A stretch of DNA of 64,000 nt from Actinomadura viridilutea. GTDB lineage: Bacteria; Actinomycetota; Actinomycetes; Streptosporangiales; Streptosporangiaceae. Within the stretch, counting starts at the first letter, position 1; each line of letters starts with the position of its first letter. The translations under genes were made by a program, and so were the position numbers. The stretch is taken from assembly GCA_003001795.1 (NCBI GenBank), contig PVNI01000023.1, positions 51,921-115,920 of the forward strand, in the 5' to 3' direction. Shown here piece after piece: positions 49,443-58,208 of this stretch. Under the pieces are notes generated by a model. That model was not told where the DNA came from and made no database searches. It saw only the letters and a list, made by a program, of their open reading frames with translations.

Positions 49443-50633
49443 TCAAGGTTTCAGCAGGTGGGCCGAGGTCTGGTGGGTGGCCAGGACGATGGCGCCGAAC
49501 GCCTCGGCGCGGTCGCCGAGGCGGCCCGCGGCGACCTCGACGTCGTGGCCGATCGCCGGGGACAGCCGGCGGGCCAGCTCGTCGCGGACGCCGTCGAGCA
49601 GGATCCGCCCGACCGCCGCGACCTCGCCGCCGATCACCACGAGGCGGGGCGCGAGCATCGCGCAGACGCCCGCCAGCGCCCGGCCGATCATGCGACCCGC
49701 GTCGGCGACCACGCGCCGGGCGCCCGGGTCGTCCGCGGCGAGCAGGGCCACCAGGTCGGCGATGGTGGTGTCCGGCCCGCGGACGTGGGAGAACGCCGAG
49801 GTCAGGGCGCGGGCCCCGACGACGGTCTCCAGGCAGCCGCGGTTCCCGCAGCGGCACACGTACCCGCCGTCGACGACGGGGACGTGCCCCAGCTCGCCCG
49901 CCGTTCCGGTGGGCCCCTCGTAGAGCCGCCCGTCCAGGATCAGGCCGGCGCCGACGCCGTCCGACAGCATCACGTAGACCAGGTCGTGGACGCCGCGCCC
50001 GGCCCCGTAGGTCCATTCGGCCAGGGCGCCCAGGTTCGCGTCGTTGCCGACGTGGACCGGCATGCCGACGCGGTCGCGGAGCCGGGCGGCGATGTCGATG
50101 CCGCTCCAGGCGGTCAGCATGGACGGGCTGTTCAGCGTGTGCGACCGCGACTGGACCGGCGCCGACACGGCGACGCCCATGCCGAAGACGCGGCCGAGGT
50201 CCCGCCCCTCGGTCGCGACGAGGTCGAGGGCGGTCTCGGCGACGAACTCCAGCGTCTGGTCGGGCTTGTGGTCCACGTCGATCACGCGATGGCGCTCGCC
50301 GAGCACGCCGCCGGACAGGTCGGCCAGCAGGACGCGCACGTCGGTGTGCCGCAGGTGGACGCCGAGCAGGCCGCCGCCCTCGGGGTTGAGCGACAGCGGG
50401 GTGGCGGGACGTCCGCCGCGCGAGGCGGCCCCCGGCGGGGACGCCGCGGGCGACTCGGTCAGGACGCCCTCGGCCAGCAGGTCGGCGACGAGGCTGGAGA
50501 CGGTGGTGCGCGACAGGCCCGTCGCGCGGGCGATGCCGACCCTGCTGATCCGGCCGTGCCGCCGGACGGTCTCCAAGACCAGCAGGCGGTTGCGCGAGCG
50601 CAGCGATGTCAGGGAACCGGGCCTGTCGTCCAT
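49443..50633 (-). CDS. ROK-family transcriptional repressor (XylR/NagC-like)
   Basis: A 396-residue ROK regulator. The winged HTH is RSRNRLLVLETVRRHGRISRVGIARATGLSRTTVSSLVADLLAEGVL (about 12-58). The sugar-kinase-like domain has VHVGNDANLGALAEW, DGVGAGLILDGRLYEGPTGTAGELGHVPV and the zinc motif CRCGNRGCLE. Divergent from an orphan xylose-type binding protein, with a palindrome CCGTATTAATTACGG in between, so it probably represses that gene and itself in response to a sugar. Confidence 0.88.
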   Translation of the reverse strand: MDDRPGSLTSLRSRNRLLVLETVRRHGRISRVGIARATGLSRTTVSSLVADLLAEGVLTESPAASPPGAASRGGRPATPLSLNPEGGGLLGVHLRHTDVRVLLADLSGGVLGERHRVIDVDHKPDQTLEFVAETALDLVATEGRDLGRVFGMGVAVSAPVQSRSHTLNSPSMLTAWSGIDIAARLRDRVGMPVHVGNDANLGALAEWTYGAGRGVHDLVYVMLSDGVGAGLILDGRLYEGPTGTAGELGHVPVVDGGYVCRCGNRGCLETVVGARALTSAFSHVRGPDTTIADLVALLAADDPGARRVVADAGRMIGRALAGVCAMLAPRLVVIGGEVAAVGRILLDGVRDELARRLSPAIGHDVEVAAGRLGDRAEAFGAIVLATHQTSAHLLKP

Positions 50634-50664
50634 GGGTGCAGCCTAAGGGGATTTTGTCCGAGAT

Positions 50665-50679
50665 CCGTATTAATTACGG
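50665..50679. promoter_or_regulatory. Palindromic operator candidate for ROK regulator
   Basis: CCGTATTAATTACGG has perfect CCGTA/TACGG arms. A related GATTAATTCGG lies at 50710-50720, inside the spacer of the promoter. Both lie between the divergent ROK and binding-protein genes and share the AT-rich TTAATT core, typical of ROK operators. Confidence 0.55.
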
Positions 50680-50701
50680 CCGCATGCGGTCACGTTCGTC
50701 C

Positions 50702-50729
50702 TTGACGCTGATTAATTCGGATTTCTACA
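50702..50729 (+). promoter_or_regulatory. Promoter candidate for xylose-type binding protein
   Basis: TTGACG (50702-50707), a 16-base spacer and TCTACA (50724-50729). The spacer contains the half-operator GATTAATTCGG, so a bound repressor would block it. Confidence 0.45.
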
Positions 50730-50785
50730 GTGCACCAAAGTCAGCGGCGGGCTGAACGCCCCCTTCCCACCCCCTTGGAGTTGGC

Positions 50786-51919
50786 GTGCGCAGACGAGCG
50801 TCCGCGCCGGACATGAGCGGCACGGTTTCCCGCATGTTGTCCCGTAGAAAGGGCATCGTCGGCCTCACCGCCATCACGGCGGCCGCGGCGCTGACCCTCA
50901 CCGCGTGCGGCGGCGACTCCGACGACGGCGGCGGCGGTTCCGGCGCCCCCAAGGGCAAGGTCGGGGTGATCCTGCCCGACACCAAGTCCTCGGTCCGCTG
51001 GGAGAACTTCGACCGGCCGTACCTGGAGCAGGCGTTCAAGGCGGCCGGCGTGGAGTACGACATCCAGAACGCCGAGGGCGACACCCAGCGGTTCCAGACG
51101 ATCGCCGACCAGATGATCACGAACGGGGTGACGGTCCTGGCGGTCAGCGGGCTGGACTCCGCTTCGGCCGCGGCGGTGCAGCGCAAGGCGCAGCAGCAGG
51201 GCGTCAAGACGATCGACTACGACCGGCTCACGCTGGGCGGCGTGGCCGACTACTACGTCTCCTTCGACAACGTCAGGGTCGGCGAGGAGCTCGGCCGGGG
51301 CCTGGCGAAGTGCCTCGGCGACAAGAAGGCCAACATCGTCTACCTGAACGGCGCGCCCACCGACAACAACGCCACCCTGTTCGCCCAAGGCGCCCACAAG
51401 GTGCTCGACGGGATGCCCGGCTTCACGAAGGTCGCCGAGCAGGCCGTGCCGAACTGGGACGCGCAGCAGGCCGCGACCATCTTCGAGCAGATGTGGACGC
51501 AGCACGACGGCGAGATCGACGGCGTGCTGGCGGCCAACGACGGCGTCGGCAACGCGGCGATCTCGATCCTGAAGAAGAACGGCGCCGCCGGGAAGGTGCC
51601 GGTGACCGGCCAGGACGCCACCCTCCAGGGGCTGCAGAACATCCTGGACGGCAACCAGTGCATGACGGTCTACAAGCCGGTCAAGCGGGAGGCCGAGGCC
51701 GCGGCCAAGCTGGCGGTCGCGCTGCTGAAGGGCGAGAAGCCCGTGACGGACGGCACCGTCCGCGACCCGGAGGGCAAGCGGGACGTGCCGTCGGTGCTGC
51801 TGATGCCGATCTCGATCTTCAAGGACGACATCAAGCGGGTCCTGGACGACGGTTTCGTCAAGAGGGAGGACCTCTGCAAGGGCGCCTACGCGTCCAAGTG
51901 CGAGAAGGCCGGACTCTGA
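50786..51919 (+). CDS. Orphan xylose-type sugar-binding lipoprotein
   Basis: A 377-residue lipoprotein: signal peptide with lipobox LTAC (Cys41), a Gly/Asp-rich linker, then VGVILPDTKSSVRWENFDRPYLEQAFKAAGVEYDIQNAEGDTQRFQTIADQMI, DYDRLTLGGVADYYVSFDNVRVGEELGRGLAKCL, VYLNGAPTDNNATLFAQGA and TGQDATLQGLQNILDGNQCMTVYKPV, as in XylF/ChvE. GTG 50786 has TTGGAG upstream; ATG at the 10th codon is an alternative. No ATPase or permease genes follow; the next gene is hpnH on the other strand. The orphan ATPase at 45181 could be its partner. Confidence 0.88.
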   Translation: MRRRASAPDMSGTVSRMLSRRKGIVGLTAITAAAALTLTACGGDSDDGGGGSGAPKGKVGVILPDTKSSVRWENFDRPYLEQAFKAAGVEYDIQNAEGDTQRFQTIADQMITNGVTVLAVSGLDSASAAAVQRKAQQQGVKTIDYDRLTLGGVADYYVSFDNVRVGEELGRGLAKCLGDKKANIVYLNGAPTDNNATLFAQGAHKVLDGMPGFTKVAEQAVPNWDAQQAATIFEQMWTQHDGEIDGVLAANDGVGNAAISILKKNGAAGKVPVTGQDATLQGLQNILDGNQCMTVYKPVKREAEAAAKLAVALLKGEKPVTDGTVRDPEGKRDVPSVLLMPISIFKDDIKRVLDDGFVKREDLCKGAYASKCEKAGL

Positions 51920-51931
51920 CGGTACGCGTCC

Positions 51932-52936
51932 TCACCCGGAGCGCAGCGCCCTCAGCGACTCCTTCAGCGACGACAGCGTCGTGAACACCGCGGTGGGTTC
52001 GTAGCCGCAGTGCGCCATGCAGTTGGCGCAGCGCGGGTCGCGTCCCCTGCCGTAGGCGTCCCAGTCGGTCCGCTCCAGCAGCTCCCGGTAGGTCTGCGCG
52101 TAGCCGTCGGCCATCAGGTAGCACGGGCGCTGCCAGCCGAACAGCGAATACGACGGGATCGCCCACGCGGTGCACGGGAAGTCCACCTTGCCCTCGAGGA
52201 AGTCGAGGAACAGGGGCGAGTGGTTGAAGCGCCAGCGTTTGCGGTTGCCGCCGGCGAACGCCTTGCGGAACAGCTCGCGGGTCTCCCGGACGCCCAGGAA
52301 GTGCTCCTGGTCGGGCGCCTTCTCGTAGGCGTACCCCGGGGAGATCATCATCTGGTCGACGCCCAGCTCGTCGTTGAGGTAGTCGAGCACCTCGATGACC
52401 GTGCGCGGGGTGTCGGTGTTGAAGAACGTGGTGTTGGTCGTCACCCGGAACCCGCGGCGGCGGCATTCGCGGATGGCCTCGACCGCCTGGTCGAACACCC
52501 CGTCCTTGCAGACCGACGCGTCGTGCCGGTCGCGCAGCCCGTCGATGTGCACGGCCCAGGCGAAGTACGGCGACGGCGTGAACTGGTCGATCTTCTTGGG
52601 GATCAGCACCGCGTTGGTGCACAGGAACACGTACTTGCGCAGCCGCACCAGCGCGTCGACCATCTCGGCGATCTGCGGGTGCATCAGCGGCTCGCCGCCC
52701 GCGATGGACACCATGGGCGCGCCGCACTCCTGGACGGCGGCGACCGCCTGTTCCACGGGCATGCGCCGTTTCAGCACGTCGGCCGGATGCTGGATCTTCC
52801 CGCATCCGGCGCAGGACAGGTTGCAGGCGAACAGCGGCTCCAGCTCGACCAGCAGCGGGAACTTGTCCCGTCCGCGCAGCTTGTTGCGCAGGATGTGGGA
52901 GCCGACGCGCAGGCTCTGGCGGAGCGGCATGCCCAT
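51932..52936 (-). CDS. hpnH: Hopanoid biosynthesis radical SAM protein HpnH
   Basis: A 334-residue radical SAM enzyme that adds adenosine to the hopene skeleton, making adenosylhopane, the first step of side-chain extension. The [4Fe-4S] ligands are Cys38, Cys42, Cys45 (CNLSCAGC). Also present are SIAGGEPLMHPQI, YVFLCTNAVLIPKKI, AVHIDGLRDRHDASVCKDGVFDQAVEAI, a C-terminal CANCMAHCGYEPTA (auxiliary cysteines) and the usual length. Its ATG overlaps the hpnG stop (TGATG). Last gene of the operon. Confidence 0.95.
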   Translation of the reverse strand: MGMPLRQSLRVGSHILRNKLRGRDKFPLLVELEPLFACNLSCAGCGKIQHPADVLKRRMPVEQAVAAVQECGAPMVSIAGGEPLMHPQIAEMVDALVRLRKYVFLCTNAVLIPKKIDQFTPSPYFAWAVHIDGLRDRHDASVCKDGVFDQAVEAIRECRRRGFRVTTNTTFFNTDTPRTVIEVLDYLNDELGVDQMMISPGYAYEKAPDQEHFLGVRETRELFRKAFAGGNRKRWRFNHSPLFLDFLEGKVDFPCTAWAIPSYSLFGWQRPCYLMADGYAQTYRELLERTDWDAYGRGRDPRCANCMAHCGYEPTAVFTTLSSLKESLRALRSG

Positions 52937-53880
52937 CAGGGCCGCACCTCCTTCGGCAGGGTGAACTCGGACGTCTCGGCGGCGGCGCGGTCCTCGAGCT
53001 CGACGGGGCCGAGGCCGCGCAGGGCCGCCACGATCGCGTCGACCGCCGCGGGCGGCGCCGTGGCCCCCGCGACGACGCCGACGGTGCGGGCCGCCGCGAG
53101 CCGGTCCAGCGGCACGTCCGCGGGCCGCTCGACGCGCAGCGCCGGCGTCCCGCCGCCCTCCGCCGCCCCGACGAGGCGGTCGCCGCCGGGGCCGGCCGGG
53201 CCGACCACCAGCACGAGGTCGGCGCCGACGGCGCGCACCGCGGCCTCGCCGGACGCTTCCCCGCGTGACGCCGTGGGCGCCGCCAGCAGGACGCGCCGCG
53301 GGCCGACGGCCGCGCCCCAGCACGCCAGGGCCGCGCCGACCGTCCGCAGCCGCCGCAGCGCGGCCAGGCCGCCGGTCAGGGTGGCGGGGCTGAACAGCGG
53401 GTGCTCGGGCGTGTCGACGACGGCGCGGACGACGGCGCACGGCCGGCCCGCGGCCGCGGCGGCCAGCGGCGCGGACTCCATGTCGACCGCCAGCGCCCCG
53501 GTGGCGGCGAGGGCGGCGCGCTCGCGGCGTCCGGTCACGACGCGGTCGCGGGTGAGCAGCGGCCCGCGGTGCACCGTCGCGCCGTCCCGTTCCAGCAGCC
53601 CGGCGATCAGCTCGGCCGAGCGGCAGGCGACGGTGCCGTCCGGGCCGCGGATCTCCGTCGCGACGACCAGGCTGCCGGGCCCGACGCGGGCGTCCAGCGA
53701 TCCGGCGAAACCCGTGACCGCGAGCGCGTCGAACGGGGGCAGCCGGGCGGCGGCCCTCCGCGCCCGGCGCGGCCCGACGCCGACCGTGACGACGCGCAGG
53801 CCGGGACGGGCGGCGGCCCGCGCCTCGATGCCCAGCGCCGCGCACACCACCAGCCGCGCGGGCCGTCGCTCCGGCGTCAC
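52936..53880 (-). CDS. hpnG: HpnG nucleosidase/phosphorylase fused to an IspH-like C-terminal domain
   Basis: 314 residues, two parts. Residues 1-190 are an HpnG/MTA-SAH nucleosidase-like domain (VVCAALGIEARA, VTGFAGSLDARVGPGSLVVATEI, VDMES at 132-136) that cleaves adenine from adenosylhopane. Residues 195-313 match the third domain of IspH: DLVLVVG, DRLVGAAEGGGTPALRV, ARTVGVVAGATAPPAAVDAIVAAL and the terminal EFTLPKEVR. IspH active residues are lost: the Cys197 site reads LAAPTAS, the SSN loop reads GPGG, and Ser269 is Thr. GTG 53880 overlaps the shc stop. The extra domain is probably structural or regulatory. Confidence 0.87.
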   Translation of the reverse strand: MTPERRPARLVVCAALGIEARAAARPGLRVVTVGVGPRRARRAAARLPPFDALAVTGFAGSLDARVGPGSLVVATEIRGPDGTVACRSAELIAGLLERDGATVHRGPLLTRDRVVTGRRERAALAATGALAVDMESAPLAAAAAGRPCAVVRAVVDTPEHPLFSPATLTGGLAALRRLRTVGAALACWGAAVGPRRVLLAAPTASRGEASGEAAVRAVGADLVLVVGPAGPGGDRLVGAAEGGGTPALRVERPADVPLDRLAAARTVGVVAGATAPPAAVDAIVAALRGLGPVELEDRAAAETSEFTLPKEVRP

Positions 53881-55775
53881 GTCGCCGCGGCCCTCACGTA
53901 CCGGCCGAGGGCGCTCACCGGGAACACCAGCCGGTACAGGTGGTAGTTGATGTAGAAGTCGCCGGGGAAGCCGGTGCCGGTGAAGTAGTCCTCGTCCCAG
54001 CCGCCGTCCTCGCGCTGGTGCTGGACGAGCCAGGCGACGCCGTCGCGCACGGCCGCGGAGCGTTCTTCCCCGGCGGCGAGCAGGGCCAGCAGGGCCCAGG
54101 CCGTCTGGGACGGGGTGGACACGCCGCGGCCGATCCACGCCGGGTCGTCGTAGGAGCGCATGTCCTCGCCCCAGCCGCCGTCGGGGTTCTGGTGCGCCTC
54201 CAGCCACGCGACCGCGCGGCGGATCGCCGGCTTGTCCGGGCGGACGCCCGCGGCGACGAGCGCGGGCACCACGCTGCCCGTGCCGTAGACGTGGTTGGCG
54301 CCCCAGCGTCCGAACCAGGAGCCGTCCGGTTCCTGGGCGTTGAGCAGCCACACCACGGCCCGCCGCACCACCCGCGACCCGCCGAGCCCTTCCCCGCACA
54401 GCGCCTCGACCACGTGCGCGGTCACGTCCGCGGACGGCGGGTCGATCACCGCGCCGAAGTCGCAGAACGGCAGGCGGGTGCACAGCGTGCGGGTGTTGTC
54501 GGCGTCGAAGGCGCCGTAGCCGCCGTCGCGCGAGCCCATGCCGGTCAGCCAGCGCACGGCGCGCCGGATCGCCGGTCCGGCGTCGGGGTGGGCGGTGCGC
54601 CGCAGCGCCAGGATCGCCTCGGCGGTGTCGTCGGTGTCGGGGTAGATGTCGTTGTCGAATTCGAACGCCCAGCCGCCGGGCGGCAGGTGGGGCCTGCGCA
54701 CCGACCAGTCCCCCGGCCCCTTGATCTCCTGCCCGAGCACCCATTCGGCGGCGTTCATCAGCGCGGGGTGGTCGGCGGGCAGTCCCGCGTCGGCCAGGGC
54801 GGTCACCGCCAGCACGGTGTCCCACACCGGGGACTGGCACGCCTCCAGGCGGCGTCCCTTGTCGTCGCGGATGGTGAACCGGTCGAGGCCGTCGAGGCCG
54901 CGTTTCATGACGGGGTGGTCGAGGCCGTAGCCGAGCAGGTTCAGGGCGATGAGCGAGTACACCCACGGCGGCTGGATCCCGCCCCACGACCCGTCGGCCT
55001 CCTGGCGGGCGATGATCCACTCGGCGGCGCGGCGCAGCGCCGCGGTGCGCAGGGCGCGCACCGGCCGCCGCTGGTAGACGTGCAGCGCCCGGTCCAGCGC
55101 GTCGAACGCGTGCCCCCAGGCGTCCCGGGAGCGGCGCGGACGGCGGCCCGTGCGCAGCTCCGCCAGGTCGAACGGCAGCGGCCGGACGGGCCGCAGCGCG
55201 CCCACGACGGTCAGCGGCACGATCGTCTGCCGCGCCCAGCACGCCCAGTCGTAGACGTTCAGCGGGAACCAGGACGGCAGGAACACCATCTCCGGCGGCA
55301 TGACGGGCAGGTCGTCCCACGGCCACTGCCCGAACAGCGCCAGCCAGATGCGGGTGAACACGCGGCTGGCCTCGATGCCGCCCGCCTCCCGCACGAACGC
55401 GGCGGCGCGGCGCATGTGCTCGGCGTCCACCGGGTCGCCGGCCAGCCGCAGCGCCGCGTACGCCTCGATCGTCGTGGACAGGTCGGGCGGGCCGTCGTGG
55501 AAGGTGGCCCAGGTGCCGTCGTCCCGCTGCTGGGAGCGGATCCAGCGGGCGGCCTCCGCGGTGTCGTCGGCGGTGCGGATGCCGAGGAACTGGCGCAGCA
55601 GCAGGTCCTCGGCGTCCATGGTGACGTTGGTCTGCAGCTCGCCCTTCCACCAGCCCTCGGGAGACTGCAGCTCGAGCAGGCGGTCGCGGGCCCGCCGCAG
55701 GGCGGCCGCCGCGGCGTCGGCGAGCGGCGCGGTGTCGGTCGACGGGTGCGTCGTGGTCGTCTGGGTCGGGGTCAT
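53877..55775 (-). CDS. shc: Squalene-hopene cyclase
   Basis: A 632-residue membrane-associated class II triterpene cyclase that folds squalene into hopene/hopanol. The catalytic acid motif DTDD is at 380-383 (YPDTDDTAEA); multiple QW motifs (QRDDGTWA, QEADGSWGG, QEPDGSWFGRWG, QNPDGGWGE, QREDGGWDEDYF) and the C-terminal YINYHLYRLVFPVSALGRY are present. Full length for the family. Start ATG 55775 lies 34 bases after the prenyl synthase stop, the only real gap in the operon. Confidence 0.97.
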   Translation of the reverse strand: MTPTQTTTTHPSTDTAPLADAAAAALRRARDRLLELQSPEGWWKGELQTNVTMDAEDLLLRQFLGIRTADDTAEAARWIRSQQRDDGTWATFHDGPPDLSTTIEAYAALRLAGDPVDAEHMRRAAAFVREAGGIEASRVFTRIWLALFGQWPWDDLPVMPPEMVFLPSWFPLNVYDWACWARQTIVPLTVVGALRPVRPLPFDLAELRTGRRPRRSRDAWGHAFDALDRALHVYQRRPVRALRTAALRRAAEWIIARQEADGSWGGIQPPWVYSLIALNLLGYGLDHPVMKRGLDGLDRFTIRDDKGRRLEACQSPVWDTVLAVTALADAGLPADHPALMNAAEWVLGQEIKGPGDWSVRRPHLPPGGWAFEFDNDIYPDTDDTAEAILALRRTAHPDAGPAIRRAVRWLTGMGSRDGGYGAFDADNTRTLCTRLPFCDFGAVIDPPSADVTAHVVEALCGEGLGGSRVVRRAVVWLLNAQEPDGSWFGRWGANHVYGTGSVVPALVAAGVRPDKPAIRRAVAWLEAHQNPDGGWGEDMRSYDDPAWIGRGVSTPSQTAWALLALLAAGEERSAAVRDGVAWLVQHQREDGGWDEDYFTGTGFPGDFYINYHLYRLVFPVSALGRYVRAAAT

Positions 55776-55809
55776 GTCGCCATCCGTTCCGGTGGTCCCG
55801 TGTCGTCGG

Positions 55810-56823
55810 TCAGTGGTCGCGGGCGGTGACGAAGCGGGCGATGTCGCGCAGCTCGGCGCGGACGCCGTCGTCCATCCGCCCCCGCGCCAGCTCCGCCTCG
55901 GCCCGCTCCAGGCGGCGCGCCGCCTCCGTCTCGGCCCAGGAGCGGCCGCCCGCCGCCTCGATCAGCCGGGCCGTCTCCCGCAGTTCGTCCTCCGGCCGCG
56001 GCGCCGGACGCGCGTACAGCTCGGCGAGCCGCCGCGACTCGGCGGTGCCCGCGGCGAGCGCGGCCACCACGGGCAGCGACTTCTTGCGGGCGCGCAGGTC
56101 GGACAGGACGGGTTTGCCGGTGGTCTCCGGGCTGCCCCAGATGCCGAGCAGGTCGTCGACGAGCTGGAAGGCCACGCCCAGCTCGGCGCCGAACACGGCC
56201 AGGACGTCCACCAGCGCCGGGGGCGCGCCCGCGAGCGTCGCGCCGATCGCGCAGGAGCAGGCCAGCAGCGCGCCGGTCTTGTCGGCGGCCATGGCCAGGC
56301 ACTCGTCCAGCGAGACGTCGTCGCGGGACTCGAACTCCATGTCGCGGGCCTGCCCCGCGATGAGCCGCCTGGTGGCCTCGACGAGGTCGTGCGCGGCCCG
56401 GTGCGCCGCCGGGGTGCCCGCGTCCAGCAGCACCTCCAACGCGATCGTCATCAGCGCGTCGCCGCCGAGGATGGCGGCGGGCGATCCGAAGACGGTCCAC
56501 GCGGCGGGCCGGTGCCGCCGGGTGCGGTCGCCGTCCATGATGTCGTCGTGCAGCAGCGAGAAGGCGTGCACCAGCTCGACGGCGACGGCGCCGGGCAGGG
56601 CCGCCTCGGGCGGCGCGCCCGCCGCGCGCGCCGACAGCAGCGCCAGCGCGGGCCGCAGCGCCTTGCCGCCTCCCCCGGTGACGGACGCCCCCTCGGCGTC
56701 GGCCCAGCCGAGGTGGTAGGCGGCGATGCGGCGGGTCCACGGGTCGAGGCGTTCGACGGCGTCGCGCATCGCCTTCTCGACGAGCGCGCGCTCTTCGGCG
56801 GTCACGAGAGGGGCGGCGGTCAT
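55810..56823 (-). CDS. Prenyl diphosphate synthase of the hopanoid operon
   Basis: A 337-residue all-trans prenyl synthase. The first Asp-rich motif DDIMD is at 93-97 (LLHDDIMDGDRTRRHRP), and the second is Asp223-Asp224 (FQLVDDLLGIWG). GGKALRPALALL and GDALMTIALEVLL are standard. The chain-length region before the first motif (AVELVHAFSLLHDD) does not settle whether it makes FPP or GGPP. Operon context favours FPP for squalene, but GGPP supply for the carotenoid genes is possible. ATG overlaps the hpnE stop. Confidence 0.9.
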   Translation of the reverse strand: MTAAPLVTAEERALVEKAMRDAVERLDPWTRRIAAYHLGWADAEGASVTGGGGKALRPALALLSARAAGAPPEAALPGAVAVELVHAFSLLHDDIMDGDRTRRHRPAAWTVFGSPAAILGGDALMTIALEVLLDAGTPAAHRAAHDLVEATRRLIAGQARDMEFESRDDVSLDECLAMAADKTGALLACSCAIGATLAGAPPALVDVLAVFGAELGVAFQLVDDLLGIWGSPETTGKPVLSDLRARKKSLPVVAALAAGTAESRRLAELYARPAPRPEDELRETARLIEAAGGRSWAETEAARRLERAEAELARGRMDDGVRAELRDIARFVTARDH

Positions 56824-58208
56824 CGCGCCCCCACCCCCTCGGCCATGCGCGGGGAGAGCAGGCCCCGGTCGCGCAGGTGGCGGCGGACGAGGCGGGCGGC
56901 GGTCAGGCCGCTGCGCACCGCGCCCTCCATGGTGTCCGGCCAGCCGGTGTCGGTCCACGCGCCGGCGAGGACGACGCCCGGCATGCGGGTCGCGGCGGGC
57001 GGACGCAGCGCGCCGCTGCCCGGCGCCTGGCGGAAGGTGGCGGTGCGCTCCCGGGTGACGAAGAAGTCGACGACCCCGGCCTGCCGGGCGGCGGGGAACA
57101 GGCGCTCCAGCGCGGAGAGGAAGACGGGGCGCAGCTCGGCCGTCGGCACGTCGATCCACCGGTCGGCCGCCGACACCGACACCGCCAGGTACTGGCCGCG
57201 GCCCAGGCCGCTCACGGCGGTGCGGTCGAAGACCCACTGGACGGGCGAGCCGACCGCGGCGGCGAACGGCAGGTCCGTCACGGGGGCGTCGTAGACGACG
57301 TGGACGTTGATGATGGGGCTGGCGCCCAGCCCGGACCAGCGGTCCCGGTCGGGGCACGCCTCCTCGGGGACCAGTCCGGCGGCCGCCTGGTGCGGCACGG
57401 CCACCACGACGGCGTCGGCGGCGACCGCCGTGCCGTCCACCACCAGCTTGGGCCCGGCCCGCACCGCCTCGACCTTCGCCCGCAGCCGCACCTGCCCGCC
57501 GGCGCGCTGGACCCGCCGCAGCGCCGCCGTGCCGTGCAGGTCGCCCAACGGCGCGGACGCGATGCCGATGTCGGCGGCGTCGGACCGGCCGAGCAGGGCG
57601 GTCCGGCACACCATGGCGGCGGGCCCGAGCGCGGCCTCGTCGAGCCGGATGTTGAGCGCCGCGGTGACGAACAGCTCCCACAACGCCTGGCGCGGCCACC
57701 ACCGCTGGCCGTGCTCGGCCAGCCAGGAGCCCATGCTGACCCGGTCGAGCCGGGGCTCTGCGGGGTCGAGCCGCCGCAGGGCCAGGGCGGCGCGGGCCGC
57801 GCGCAGCCGGTCGCCCGGCGGCAGCAGCTCGTACCCGGCGAGCGCGGGCAGCAGGTGCAGCGGGCCGGGCAGCCGGGCGCGCCGCAGCCGTCCCGCGGGG
57901 CCGTGCGGGGTGAGCACGTCGACCGCGAACCGGTCCTGGACGCGGACCCGGTGCTCGACGCCCAGCCTGCGCAGCAGCCCCCGGTACGCCGTGCAGCACC
58001 GCAGGAACACGTGCTGCCCGTTGTCGACCGTCAGGCCGCCGCGGCGGAACGAGCAGGTGGCGCCGCCGAGCCGGGGACGCGCCTCGAAGATCGTCGTGCG
58101 GACGCCCGCCTCCTGCAGCGCCAGCGCCGCGGTGATCCCGGCCAGGCCGCCGCCCACGACGGCGACGTGCGCGTCGGCGCCGCCTCCCGCGCGTGGCGCC
58201 GCCCCCAT
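56820..58208 (-). CDS. hpnE: Hydroxysqualene dehydroxylase / squalene-associated FAD enzyme HpnE
   Basis: A 462-residue FAD-dependent amine-oxidase-fold protein. HVAVVGGGLAGITAALALQEAGVRTTIFEARPRLGGATCSF forms the N-terminal nucleotide-binding motif (about 14-54); NGQHVFLRCCTAYRGLLRRLGV is the HpnE mark, and GVVLAGAWTDTGWPDTMEGAVRSGLTAARLV the C-terminal FAD contact. With HpnC and HpnD it makes squalene from FPP through presqualene and hydroxysqualene. ATG 58208 overlaps the hpnD stop by one base. Confidence 0.93.
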   Translation of the reverse strand: MGAAPRAGGGADAHVAVVGGGLAGITAALALQEAGVRTTIFEARPRLGGATCSFRRGGLTVDNGQHVFLRCCTAYRGLLRRLGVEHRVRVQDRFAVDVLTPHGPAGRLRRARLPGPLHLLPALAGYELLPPGDRLRAARAALALRRLDPAEPRLDRVSMGSWLAEHGQRWWPRQALWELFVTAALNIRLDEAALGPAAMVCRTALLGRSDAADIGIASAPLGDLHGTAALRRVQRAGGQVRLRAKVEAVRAGPKLVVDGTAVAADAVVVAVPHQAAAGLVPEEACPDRDRWSGLGASPIINVHVVYDAPVTDLPFAAAVGSPVQWVFDRTAVSGLGRGQYLAVSVSAADRWIDVPTAELRPVFLSALERLFPAARQAGVVDFFVTRERTATFRQAPGSGALRPPAATRMPGVVLAGAWTDTGWPDTMEGAVRSGLTAARLVRRHLRDRGLLSPRMAEGVGAR

